This document shows positions 34,444-44,432 of a stretch of 64,000 bases of DNA, piece by piece. The position numbers and the translations under genes are program-made. The stretch is from Augochlora pura. Taxonomy: Eukaryota > Arthropoda > Insecta > Hymenoptera > Halictidae. The stretch spans positions 8,618,001 through 8,682,000 of the forward strand of contig NC_135772.1 in assembly GCF_028453695.1 (NCBI RefSeq), in the 5' to 3' direction. Each line of letters begins with the position of its first letter. Positions within the stretch are counted from its first letter, which is position 1. The notes under the pieces were generated by a model, which was given only the letters and a program-made list of their open reading frames with translations, was not told the origin of the DNA and did no database searches.

Positions 34444-36104
34444 CAGTAGTACGTCCCATAAGTATTCGTACCCTCGTTGCTTATTTTGTTGAAATCAAGG
34501 GACGCATGTAAGATTTTGCAATAAACTTATTATTAGGAATGAACACATGTATAAAGTTTATTTGTATCAAATTATAACAAAATTGATTAACTAATATGAA
34601 TAATATATTGACTTTACTCCTCGTAGTACGTAATAACAGTCCACAAAAGTATTCGTACCAGTGTAGATTTTGTCAAAAAGTGCATATTAGAGTAGCTTTT
34701 TTATTTTATATTAATCTTCTAGTATTTAGTGGGTCCACCTTTATGCCTTATTATATCGTTTAATCGATTTGGCATACTTTCTACCAGTTTTAATGCGATA
34801 TTTGGTTCAATACTATTCCGAACTTCCATAATTTTGTTTTTTAGCATTTGTTTATTGACAATTTCATGCTCATGTAGTCTTTTATCTATTTCTGCCCATA
34901 AATTTTCTATAGGATTTGTATCTGGACTCTGAGGAGGTGTATGTAAAAAATGGGGAACGTGGTAACGTATCCACTCACGAACAATCTAAGCAGTATGCTT
35001 CGGGTCGTTGTCGTGTTGAAAATACTAGTCATCTTCCAGACCAAGCTTAATCGCACTTGAGTGCAGATTTTCTTCGAGTATATTTTTATACTTTAACTTA
35101 TCCAATATTCCATGGATAAAGACAAGTTTGCCTACTCGGGATGCCGCCATACAGCCCAATACCATCGTGGAACCCCCGCCGTGCTTTACAGTTGTTTGTA
35201 CATTTTTAAATTCTAGTTCTGTATTAGGCTTTCTCCAAACTTTTCCTCTTCCGTCGCATCCAAAAATATTAAACTTCGACTCATCTGAGAAAATAACTTT
35301 CTTCCAATAGGTATTACTTTGATTTCTGTACTCTTTCGCAAATGCTTATCTCTTTGTCCTGTTAATTGTACTAATAAAGGGCTTCTTAATCGGTGTTCGA
35401 CTAGGAAAATTTTCACTGCTCAATATTCTTCGTCAAGTTTCAACAGAAACCTTCTTATTGAACATGTCGTTACATATTGTAGCTAATTTAGGAGCAGCTA
35501 ATTCGGGGATTTTTTTGCACTTCACGTATAACAGTATTTCTTTCTCGAACTGTTAAAATTTTTGGTCCTCCAGTACATTTGTTATTTAACAAACTATCAC
35601 TTGTTTTTATCCGTTTAATGATGAATTGAATCGTCGATTTACTTCTGTCTACTATTTTTGCTATCTCATCATAACTTTTGCCTTCTTGGTGTAATTTAAA
35701 AATTATTTTACGCTCTGTTAGAATAGTCTCGGACTTCTTTCGACTCATTTCTGATTATTGATGTTATTCTGACAAAGTTTCGAACTAGACTACTTTGTTA
35801 GCATTCACCCAAGCGATTGTCAATTGTGGAAATGATTTTTGATGTGAAATAACGATGTAACAAAACAAAATCGACTCTGTTAAGAATGGTACGAATACTT
35901 TAGTGGACTGTTATTACGTACTACGTGGAGTAAAATCAATATATTTTTGTTATTAGTTAATTTTGTTATAATTTGGTATAAATAAACTTTATACACCTGT
36001 TCATTGAAAATAAAAAGTTTATTGCAAAATTTTACATGCATCCCTTGATTTCAACAGATTTCTCTTACAAGCAATAAGGGTACGAATATTTATGGGACTG
36101 ACTG
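34444..36104 (-). mobile_element. Full-length Tc1-like element with IR/DR termini
   Basis: 1661 bp between TA at 34442-34443 and 36105-36106. Terminal inverted repeats of about 240 bp carry AAGTATTCGTACC at an outer (34460-34472) and an inner site (34647-34659), and the right arm mirrors this. Same family as the deleted copy at 20046-20979. This copy is the parent-like form that shows what the shorter one lost. Confidence 0.92.
34719..35748 (-). pseudogene. Tc1-like transposase, full length with multiple stops
   Basis: From the ATG at 35748 (MSRKKSETILTERK) the helix-turn-helix region runs about 86 residues (KSYDEIAKIVDRSKSTIQF). It is followed by FSDESKFNIFG (first Asp), VKHGGGSTMVLGC, FQHDNDPKHTA (second Asp) and TNPIENLWAEID (Glu), ending GGPTKY at 34719. 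Stops after the N-terminal part, before YFQHDND and after KHTA, plus frame changes, inactivate it. All three acidic residues are still encoded. Confidence 0.85.
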
Positions 36105-36106
36105 TA

Positions 36107-37443
36107 TATTCGTTATTGTAAATTACTATTATAAACGACGTATGTTGAAAAAAATCTTCTATTGTATATTGTAATGTTAAGAAGTGTGAGTTTCTATTTC
36201 GTTTGTTACCCTAACTAATTGCAATTTTTAGAGAAAATGTAGGCGGTATTATCTGGTAAAGCAGTGTTAATATCGGAAAAAAATTCTAGTCTGCTGGCCT
36301 AATTTTAAAAAAATGTTATTCAGTTTTAGAAAGTCCATATTCATTTAAAAGTTCTACCTTTTGTTCATTACTGTATCCATGACGTCCGAAATTGGATAGA
36401 GCATAATGTAGGAATTGTCACTCGGTTGTCGTCAACAGCCAAATTACTCGCTGCTTTTCATGTTGAGTAATAGGGTGTCGAAAGCTTGTCCACCAGTGGA
36501 ATACAATAGGAAAGTGAAGCATGGTGGACGACCAAGTGAGCGACAAGCTCGGAGGGAGAGAAAATCCACTCGCTGTCTTTCACTGGTTCGATCGTAGTAA
36601 CGAAGTTTTCAGAGACAACATCGAGTCTGATACCTAACGAGTTCATTCCACTTCGGTGCCACGGCAAGAACTGCGAACGGAGATCTTTATCTGGTAGCCT
36701 ATCTCAACCGACCATCTCTCGGTCTTTTTTATCGAGCACATCGTAAAATACGAACGGATCAGCTTACATATTTCTCTTCCACGATCTGGCGATTTTTTTA
36801 TTTTGTAAGAAATTATTGATGGAAATCAAATAAGCTTCCATCAGCCGAGAAGTTTTTTTTACAGATCTTACGTGTTGCTTCGCATCTATAAACTATCCTT
36901 TATATAAGTAATTAGCGGGGAATTAATAAGAGCCATATTAGTTTAGATTGAATTTATATGCTGCGACAAATTTGAATGTGAGTGACAGTTATATGCTCCT
37001 CGTTTTGCGTGCACAGGCGGATATGAAAATCTAATTAAGGTAATTAGTGACTCTGGTCGAAATAACAACATACAGGCAACATTTTAACAGAAACGTGCCA
37101 ATTGCAGTTTACAGACCAGCATTGATGTTGGAAAGATGAAAATTAGGTATCATTATTCGTCTAAGCCTTTTAAACAAAAATATATAACGATATTTACAAA
37201 ATAGCGAAATACAGTTATGTTCCAAAAAAGACACGAAATCGGTAACATTTTTCGACACGGGGTTTCCGATGTCCGATTGTTTCCACGATTCGTACACATC
37301 ATTTTCTCAGCGTGAATCATAATTTGCAGGACTAACATCAGAAAAATAAGAGGTCGAAAAATAAATGTCAGTTTAAAACACATGCTACTACGTCATGCAA
37401 CAGATATGCGTACGAAACACACGAGGACTCTGTGCATTCTTAC
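36107..37443. other. Probable intron 3' of the long exon; no other exon recognised
   Basis: This follows the splice donor of the host exon on the minus strand and is AT-rich, so it is probably intron. The first bases on the minus strand (GTAAGAATG) match the 5' splice consensus. I could not identify the next exon in this window. Confidence 0.4.
37436..37443 (-). promoter_or_regulatory. 5' splice donor of the long exon
   Basis: On the minus strand the exon ends GAG and the intron starts GTAAGAAT, matching the metazoan donor consensus MAG|GTRAGT at most positions. The open frame runs only 16 codons further with unrelated composition, supporting splicing here. Confidence 0.75.
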
Positions 37444-40400
37444 CTCTGACTCTGGGGACTGAACGATCAGGGAGGTTCTCGGCGGTTTTTCGGGTGGCAC
37501 CTTCTTCAATGTGCCGGTGAAGCTGACACAAGCAGCGGTGGACGGCGCCGCGACACTCTCGTGGCCGTCGATTTGACATTGAAGCCGATGGAACTGTGTG
37601 AACGAAGTGCGCGATGTGTCGGCGCGTTCGAATTGCGGGAGACACGGCAATGGCATCTGTGACATGTTCGGTATCTGAATAGAATTCGGGTCGCCTGTAT
37701 CGTGTTGAAGCCTGGGCGATACCTTCTCACGGACAGACGATTGGCAGGATTGATGATTAGAATTTTGCAAGTAGGAAGCAGTCAATAAGGTTTGATGATG
37801 ACTGTGCGACTGGTGCTGGCTTTGAGTCGAGCCGGTCTTATCGGATTGCTCCTGGTGGTTGGCCAAGGTGTTTGGTGGAATCGCATGGATCTCGTTCCCG
37901 ATCGGGTACTGCTGGAAGTCCGTTGACCTTTGTAATTTGTCACACAATTGATTCTGCGCTTGGAGGCTCTGCAGCCGCGCCTGCAGGTCACTTTGCTGGT
38001 GCTGAAACTGCGCCACCTTGTCCAGGATTTGATTCTGATTTTGCAGGGAGTGTAGCTTCGCTTGTAGATCGCTCTGTTGCCGCTCGAATTGGCTGAGCTT
38101 TTCGGAAATCAAATCGAGATGTTGGTTCTGCAGCTGTTGCTGTTGCGCCTGCAGCGACTCGGGTTTCTCGTTCTGGGCGTCGAGTTGCGTCTGAAGGTTA
38201 TCCGTCTGGCTCTTGCTGTGGGTCAACAGATTGCTCGAGGTGTTGTAACTCTTGCGGTGGCTGTGTATTATGTGATCCACTTGATCGATCGGCTTGCTCA
38301 GTGTCGGCTCGCCGAAGTCCGTCACCACGGTCAACACGGTTTTGGTGTCCAATTTTGCTTCGCTGAGCGCAGGATACTGATGGCATATGTTCGGGCTGGC
38401 TCTCTGCGAGGAGACACTGCTGACGGCAGGACCTAGGTTCGCCACGGAACCACTGATGGGTTGATCGTCGAACTCCTTCCTGGACAGTTCCATGTGCTTC
38501 GTTAAATCCGCGCTTACGTGCCGCAGGTGACGACGTTGCTCCATGATCGTGCTCTGACTAATATTCGGGAGCGGCTGGAAAGCTGACTGCGTCATTCTCG
38601 TCTCCTTACGATCTTCGATCGGGTGCAAGGGTCTGGGGTCCCTCCTCTCCTCCGACTGATTGCGGGAACGCGGGCTGATAGATATCATTTGGTTCTGAAT
38701 AATATTCTTCTCGTGCTCCTGCCGCTGCCTTTGCTCGGCCCATATCGCCAGCTCCTGCCTGGTCTTCTCAAAGTTTTGGTTGACAAAAGACGGGCTCTTC
38801 TGACTGGCGCGATCGGCGGACGCTTCGCGAATCGGCATAAATGGCATCGGCGACCTTCTGACGTCCTCGATCCTTTTGCCTTCGATGGTCATCGGCGAGC
38901 GCCTGTGCTCGTCGAAGTAATCGGATCGCCTGTTTTCTTGTGGTATCGCCACTCTTTGATTAGGGCTTACGTTACCCCATTCGGACTTTCTATCAGCTCC
39001 CATGCTCTTCCTATTTTCTTGTCTCGCATCAAAAGCCATCGGTGATACTCTTAAGCTCGTATCCAATCGCCTTTGATCAGGCGGGTACACTTGATTGGCT
39101 TCGATTCGTTTCGGATCGACCATAGTCCCGGCCTTCCTTCCCGGCAGCAATATCTCCTGGCCTGTGTCGCCGGGGAACGTGAAAGTAATTGTGTCGTTTC
39201 GACGCTGGAAGCTCGACGTTACGTCCACGGAAATGGATTTCCTGTGCTCGGACCTGCCGACATACAGACTGCAGTCGGCGGCTGCAGCAGCTTCGCACAC
39301 CTTGTCCCGCCCGGGCGGGTCTCCGTTCGCGTCGACATACAAGCCGTCCTGTCTCGTTCGCGGCGTTTTGCTCAGAGTCGTCAGATATCTCCGGTCTTGT
39401 CCATCCTGGATCATCTGCGCACCCTGCACGATGATCGCGCCGTCGCTGCGATGAATCTGCTCCTGCTGAGGGTTCTGAGCGTGGTCGTACTTCGGCTTCT
39501 GCATCCCAGCCACGTCCACGCTCGCCGACTTCCGGTGGCCAATGTCGTGGGTGATCTTCGAGTTGCCCCGCGGCGGAACCATGGGTTTCGGTCCGCGGTT
39601 AGGCCGATCGGTCGTCGCGATAGCGATCCCGTGGGCGACGTTCTGAGCGATCGGTTGAATGATCGGCTGGGTATGGTACTGGCCCAACTCTTGAGAGAAT
39701 CGTTGCGGATTTGGCGACTGCTGGCCGAATTGCTGGCCAGGGTACATGCTTGCGTGAGCTGCGTACGGAATCACGTTCATTACTGTTTGGGGATACTGCG
39801 TGTAGGGATACTGAGGCTGAGTACCGAACTGGTAGCTCGACGGCTGTGGCACTACGACCCCGGAGAAGAACGGTGGCTGAGGGCTAGCCGATTGCGAAGG
39901 TATCTGCGATCCGTGTTGTACGGTCACGTACTGACCTTGGCCGGTGAACACCGGATTCGTAGCGCCACCCTGGTACAGAGCAGGATCTCTGTAAGTGACA
40001 TCTCTAGTCACGTAGCCGGCTCTCTCGGCGTACTGGGCTTGCTGCGTGTATATCTGCGGCCTGACCTCGAACTGACTTCGCAACTGCGTGTACTGGGTTT
40101 GATCGTAGTCAGGCATGAATTGAGGCTGCGCCTGCACAGGTAAAGTCTGGGTGCCCGTCTGAGAAACGTGTTGCGTTCTTTCAATCGACGGCTTCTCCTG
40201 ATTGTACTGCGCAGGAGGAAGCTGTCCAGTGGGAGGATGCCTGTCCTCGGGGACGCCGACCATCGACTGTTTCCTCACGGTCGGGTATTGACCGGTCTGC
40301 TGGCTCTGTTGTTGCTTCTGCTCATGGATCTGTCCCCCCGTTGACTTCTGCTCTGCCTTGTCTTGGGGAAATCTGTCGTACTCGATGGTTCGGTTCTCGA

Positions 40401-40545
40401 AGCCGTTCGACAAATCATGCTTGACGTTATCGGCAGGTGGCTCGGCGCGGCCGTTCTGACACGTTGTCTGCTGGTTCTCCATCGTTTGTTCTCCCTGTGT
40501 CTGCTCCTGGTTGTCGTTCGCTCCTCCTGTACCAGACTGCGACAT
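37444..40545 (-). CDS. Long first coding exon of an uncharacterised Q-rich, coiled-coil, disordered protein
   Basis: A 1034-codon uninterrupted frame in GC-balanced DNA. The frame is open to a TAA at 40618-40620; I take the first ATG (40545, A at -3) as start because the upstream extension begins only at a GTG. The exon ends after GAG at 37444, followed by GTAAGAATG, a strong splice donor in phase 0, so the protein continues beyond. Composition is rich in Gln, Pro, Ser and Arg, with no folded domain I recognise. Visible features, numbered from the ATG: Tyr/Gln-rich region about 140-290; PxxPxR SH3-ligand motifs at 321-326 (PMVPPR) and 1018-1023 (PEKPPR); HRKS motifs near 337, 434 and 763, two of them followed by xSVDV, like basophilic-kinase or 14-3-3 sites; a Gln-rich predicted coiled coil about 783-872. 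These suggest a cytoskeletal or signalling scaffold, but that is inference. No gene name can be given. Confidence 0.8.
37939..38100 (-). repeat. Tandem 81-bp coding duplication in the coiled coil
   Basis: Two adjacent 27-residue units (residues 816-842 and 843-869 of the exon product) share QQSDLQA and SLQ-Q-NQ with 18 of 27 positions identical. Each starts K-(L/V)-(S/A)-QF and ends in D. Unit length near four heptads minus one is compatible with a coiled-coil extension by in-frame duplication. Confidence 0.8.
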
Positions 40546-41915
40546 ACTGGCGGCCCCCACCGACGGTCGTCCGCCGATGTAGCCGAGAATTCGCCCCAAT
40601 CCACACACCGTGACGACTTATCGAGCAACTCTCCGTTCGAAATCTAGATGCTTGCTCGAACGCTGCCGCTTCGGATTGCGTTTTCACGCCTCGTGTGGTC
40701 TGCTATGTCCGCGCGATGCATGTAAGCATCGATTAGTGTGTCGCGTTCGACCCGCGTCGACCGTACTTATCGATCGTCCTTTTCACTTTACAGTGATTTA
40801 CGGATTTAAATTCTCCAGCGATTTCGAAAATCCGACCCAGCGAAGTCAATTTCTTCGTTGTGCCTCGCTGATCCATGCGCCGCTGATAGCTACCATGATG
40901 GTTTCATATGTTTAAGACGAGAGTTTCCGTAGCATTAATCGAACTACCTATATTACTTGGAGATGCAATTCGTTTGATTGTATTCTTTGATTTAGTCTGT
41001 TTACTTTCCTAAATCTACATCGGAAAATATCAGCTTGGCTGTAATATTGTTTTTATCCCGCGCTTTTCTTGCTCCGGAACGACGCGAGCTACATTGCGAG
41101 GGGAACTATGTTTCCCTTTTTGTTACCGTGTGCCGCGCTGTTCGTATATACGTCGATACGGTTCGCCCGTGAGCAAAGTTTCGTTTGTATTCCAGATCCT
41201 TGTCTTGTAACTAGCTTTCAGCAACCCGATTCAAACGGATCCGTTCGATTCTCCCTTAAGGTATTGACCCTTCACTTCATTTAGGATACGACGACTTTAG
41301 GACATATATGTATATACCTTTCGGCGAGGAGGTCTCGAACAATTCTAAGACCGTCCCGATAGAAGAGGATAAATTCGTGTAAAATCTTCGAAACTTTAGA
41401 AAAACTCGTTAATTCACCTTTGATTTCGTGTCACGCGTTTTGAGCATTTTTGATTATATTCGGCTGTTTCAGTTTGATTTCTGAACAGCTTTCGGCGCAC
41501 GTTTCGTTGATTTCGTGAAGGATGTTGCACTCGATTGGTTCACATTGAAAGACGACATTTGATTATGTTTTAGCATTCGTTGGAACTTTTAGTCACATTT
41601 ATTCATTGTATAAGAGCTGATCATTGTACACCTGCCGCCGATGCTGCAATTGTGTTCTGCGGACAATCGGCAGTACCTGTTGCGGAACAAATCTGCAAAA
41701 GAAAAACACGAAATCCAACCTACATACGTTTCCAGTCTTCTCCAGACAAATTGGCTTTCATTCGTAATATTCGGCGTAGTTGCGTGCAGCGCAATTATTT
41801 TTGTCCTCGTGCTCGCATTTGGAGGGTAATCCATTTCATCTTTGCATCTTTGTTGAAGAATTAGACTAATAGAAACCCTAGTACTCCTTCTATGAACAAT
41901 GGTTATACAGCGTTT
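40546..41915. other. Upstream of the long exon: probable 5' UTR or promoter, then AT-rich DNA
   Basis: About 40546-40800 remains GC-rich and, on the minus strand, would be the 5' untranslated leader or promoter. I see no convincing TATA box or acceptor, so whether a non-coding first exon exists is open. The plus-strand frame at 41580-41864 has no recognisable domain. Confidence 0.35.
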
Positions 41916-41919
41916 TTAA

Positions 41920-42438
41920 CCCTTTGGGGGCGGAGCCGCTCGAAGGACGAGCGTCGCTGTGGATGACAGGTATTGGAGCGCACAGTAAGGAAAATATTCA
42001 CGTCGCACGTTTGCGTTATAAAAACTAATGCTTTATTCAAACAACTTTTCATTAAATCCAACAAAGTCGTAAACAAACAAATTTAGTATGTGTTACATGT
42101 GTAGGATGTTATAAGATATGAAAAACGTGTAAAAATTTGCTGATTTCTCTGACAGTGACACTGAAAGGCTGACTTGACAAACGGAAATTCGTTCTGAACC
42201 TACCATGGTCTCGCATCGAAAGTTTACATTATACGGAAGATACGACTTCATTGCTAAAAGTCTCCAATTTCATTGAGAGGCAACTAGACTTCTTAGGCTA
42301 GTATTCCCATGCGTATCTTATCGGTTAGGATGACAGACGTACGCGAGAATTAATACGCGAGACGTACGCGAGAATTAATACGCGAGACGTACAGCGCGAG
42401 AATTGGGCGGCTATTTGCCGACACTCGTCCCCAAAGGA
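41920..42438. mobile_element. TTAA-flanked piggyBac-type element, 519 bp
   Basis: TTAA at 41916-41919 and 42439-42442 flank it. The left end is CCCTTTGGGGGCGGAGCC and the reverse complement of the right end TCCTTTGGGGACGAGTGT. Longer than the other TTAA elements here, it contains a 25-bp tandem repeat near its right end. No coding sequence was recognised. Confidence 0.75.
42336..42404. repeat. 25-bp tandem repeat, about 2.7 copies
   Basis: Unit GACGTACGCGAGAATTAATA plus CGCGA: perfect at 42336-42360 and 42361-42385, then a partial altered copy at 42386-42404. It lies within the TTAA element and is rich in CG and GTAC steps. Confidence 0.9.
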
Positions 42439-42442
42439 TTAA

Positions 42443-43804
42443 GTAATAAGAACCAGCTGGAAGTAGTTGTAGATGAAAATATTATAGAATTGAATATTGC
42501 AGAATAATAGATATTAAACGATATACAATCATTGTGCAGAGTCTCACTTATTAATTCATAATTCTTTTACTACCGCACTCTTAACATCATCAGACTCTTC
42601 CTTTCTTTATTAATTCTTTACTATTAATTCTTGATTAATTTGGTACAACTGGTGTCTCTCTCCGAGTGTTTATGATCAGCGTTCTCAGACAAATAGGTAA
42701 TACCAGGTGTTCGCAGATGAATAAGTTAGCAAAGGAATAAGATATGTGACGCATACGTCAGAAGTCCCGCATAGCAGTATAGTGCGTCTATGAATAAATA
42801 TTATAATTTCGTACTATGATCGGACAGGGAGTCTATGTCGCGTCGCGATAGTTGTTCAGAATTATAATGATCACGCAGCAGACGCACCACGCCGTTGTGC
42901 AGAACTCCCAGCGCACGCGTTGCTAATCCTCGTTCCTTCGATGACTTATTTGTCCGAGAACCCTCATCACGATAATCCTCGTTCCTTCTACGCCGGAGGC
43001 AATTACGTTTACGATTTGATGACATTTTTAAACGATCTACGAAACGAAAACTGACCTATGCAAGCGAGTTCCGCGCACATATTGCAATTGAAACTCCGTC
43101 GCAGGTAAAAGAAATCAATGATTGTTTCTCGGTCGTGCACAGTTTTGCATAAAGTAGTTTCGATGTGTAGATGAGATTTTCAAACATACCGCAACGTGTA
43201 TAACCGCCTTTAATAGTGAAAGCAGTATCTCTGAAACGAATCGGGGGAACGCGAACAAACCGCGTTTCAAGTTATCGTGAAGCGACAGGTCGGAACAGAG
43301 CATTCGGTGCTTCGGAGGCGATCTGTTTTACTCTCTAGGGTGCGAATTGTTTTCATGATTTCCCAGGCGCCTCGTGATCACTTCAGTTTCTGGGAGCGAG
43401 GCCATCTTTCATTGCCGGAAAGTTTGCTGCGCGGAACGGAGGGAGAGGCGGCGAAAATTTCACATCATCCCGCGGAAAACCGTATATTGCCAGAATCATT
43501 CATTTCCCCGGTTTCTTTTATAATTTCTCCGCGGCATTCGACCGGGAAGAAACCAATACACCGTGTACTTTTTGTCGGATGAAAATAATGTGTCTGAGTT
43601 ATATTCGGTCGGCAGCATTCGCGACGTGCTTTTGAAGAAATACCTATTTCCGGTAAGAATGGAATGGAAAATGCTGATCATTTCTGTGTAGTATATGGAC
43701 ACAGGATGCGCCGGCAAAATTCGTATTTTTACGGAACGATGTACAGCGGCAGATATAAATGGGGCTAATGCACGCGTCGCGCAAATGCGCGTATGTATAA
43801 TTTT
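42443..43804. other. No confident gene
   Basis: A minus-strand frame at 42801-43025 (MSSNRKRNCLRRRRNEDYRD start) is Arg-rich and begins with an ATG, but I cannot place it in a family. About 43260-43500 is GC-richer. Neither is called as a gene. Confidence 0.3.
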
Positions 43805-43806
43805 TA

Positions 43807-44430
43807 TTGTGTTGGGGAATAAGTTCGTAGCGTTTTTTTATTTTCTTTTATTTTACAACGATTTGTTGCTGTTTGACAAAGTGCGTCATATTTATTCGAT
43901 AGAGCTGTCTCTGCTCTACAAAACTGTGCTAATTCTTTCTTTTTTAGTCATTTAATTGTTTATTATTTTTGAGGCTGTAGCGGTACATGTTCGGCGAGCG
44001 AAATAACAATTCGAGCCGTGCGCTTTCAGATGCCAAGGTTTTGGCGAAAAAAATATTCCTTGACGTTCGCTAGTACGAAAATTACCTTATTCCTTTATTT
44101 ATTTTTTTATTACTTTCACGTGTACTGCAGAACTAGCCGATGAATGTCGCCGAGGAATATTTTTTTTATTCCGTCAAGGAATATTTTTTTCGCCAAAACC
44201 TTGGCATCTGCAAGCGTACGGCTCGAATTGTTATTTCGCTCGCCGAACATGTTCCGCTACAGCCTCAATAATAATGAAAAATTAAATGACTAAAAGAGAA
44301 AGAATTAGCACAGTTTTGTAGAGCAGAGACAGCTCTATCGAATAAATATGACGCACTTTGTTAAACAGCAACAAATCGTTGTCGAATAAGAGAAAATAAT
44401 AAAACGCTACGAACTTATTCCCCAACCTAA
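43807..44430. mobile_element. 624-bp palindromic TA-flanked element (foldback/MITE)
   Basis: The left arm 43807-44065 and right arm 44173-44430 are reverse complements with only scattered differences over about 258 bp; the spacer is about 107 bp. The right outer end (reverse complement TTAGGTTGGGGAATAAGTTC) is mariner-like, and TA flanks both sides (43805-43806 and 44431-44432). The left tip is mutated (TTGTGTTGGGG). There is no transposase. The arms span nearly the whole element, unlike standard mariner termini of about 30 bp. Confidence 0.85.
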
Positions 44431-44432
44431 TA

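Noticed and set aside
37393..37443. Last 16 codons of the long open frame
   Set aside because: They follow a consensus GTAAGAAT donor and change composition, so they are probably read-through into intron.
39073..40143. 356-codon plus-strand open frame
   Set aside because: It lies antisense to the long minus-strand exon. Its Arg/Leu/Val-rich composition is what the complement of that coding sequence gives, and it has no recognisable domain or start context.
40546..40608. 21-residue N-terminal extension of the long exon frame
   Set aside because: The extension would start at GTG, not normally used in animal genes. The first ATG at 40545 has A at -3, and a stop lies just upstream at 40618-40620.
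43277..43582. 101-codon frame in a GC-richer patch
   Set aside because: No recognised domain, promoter or splice signals; treated as chance.
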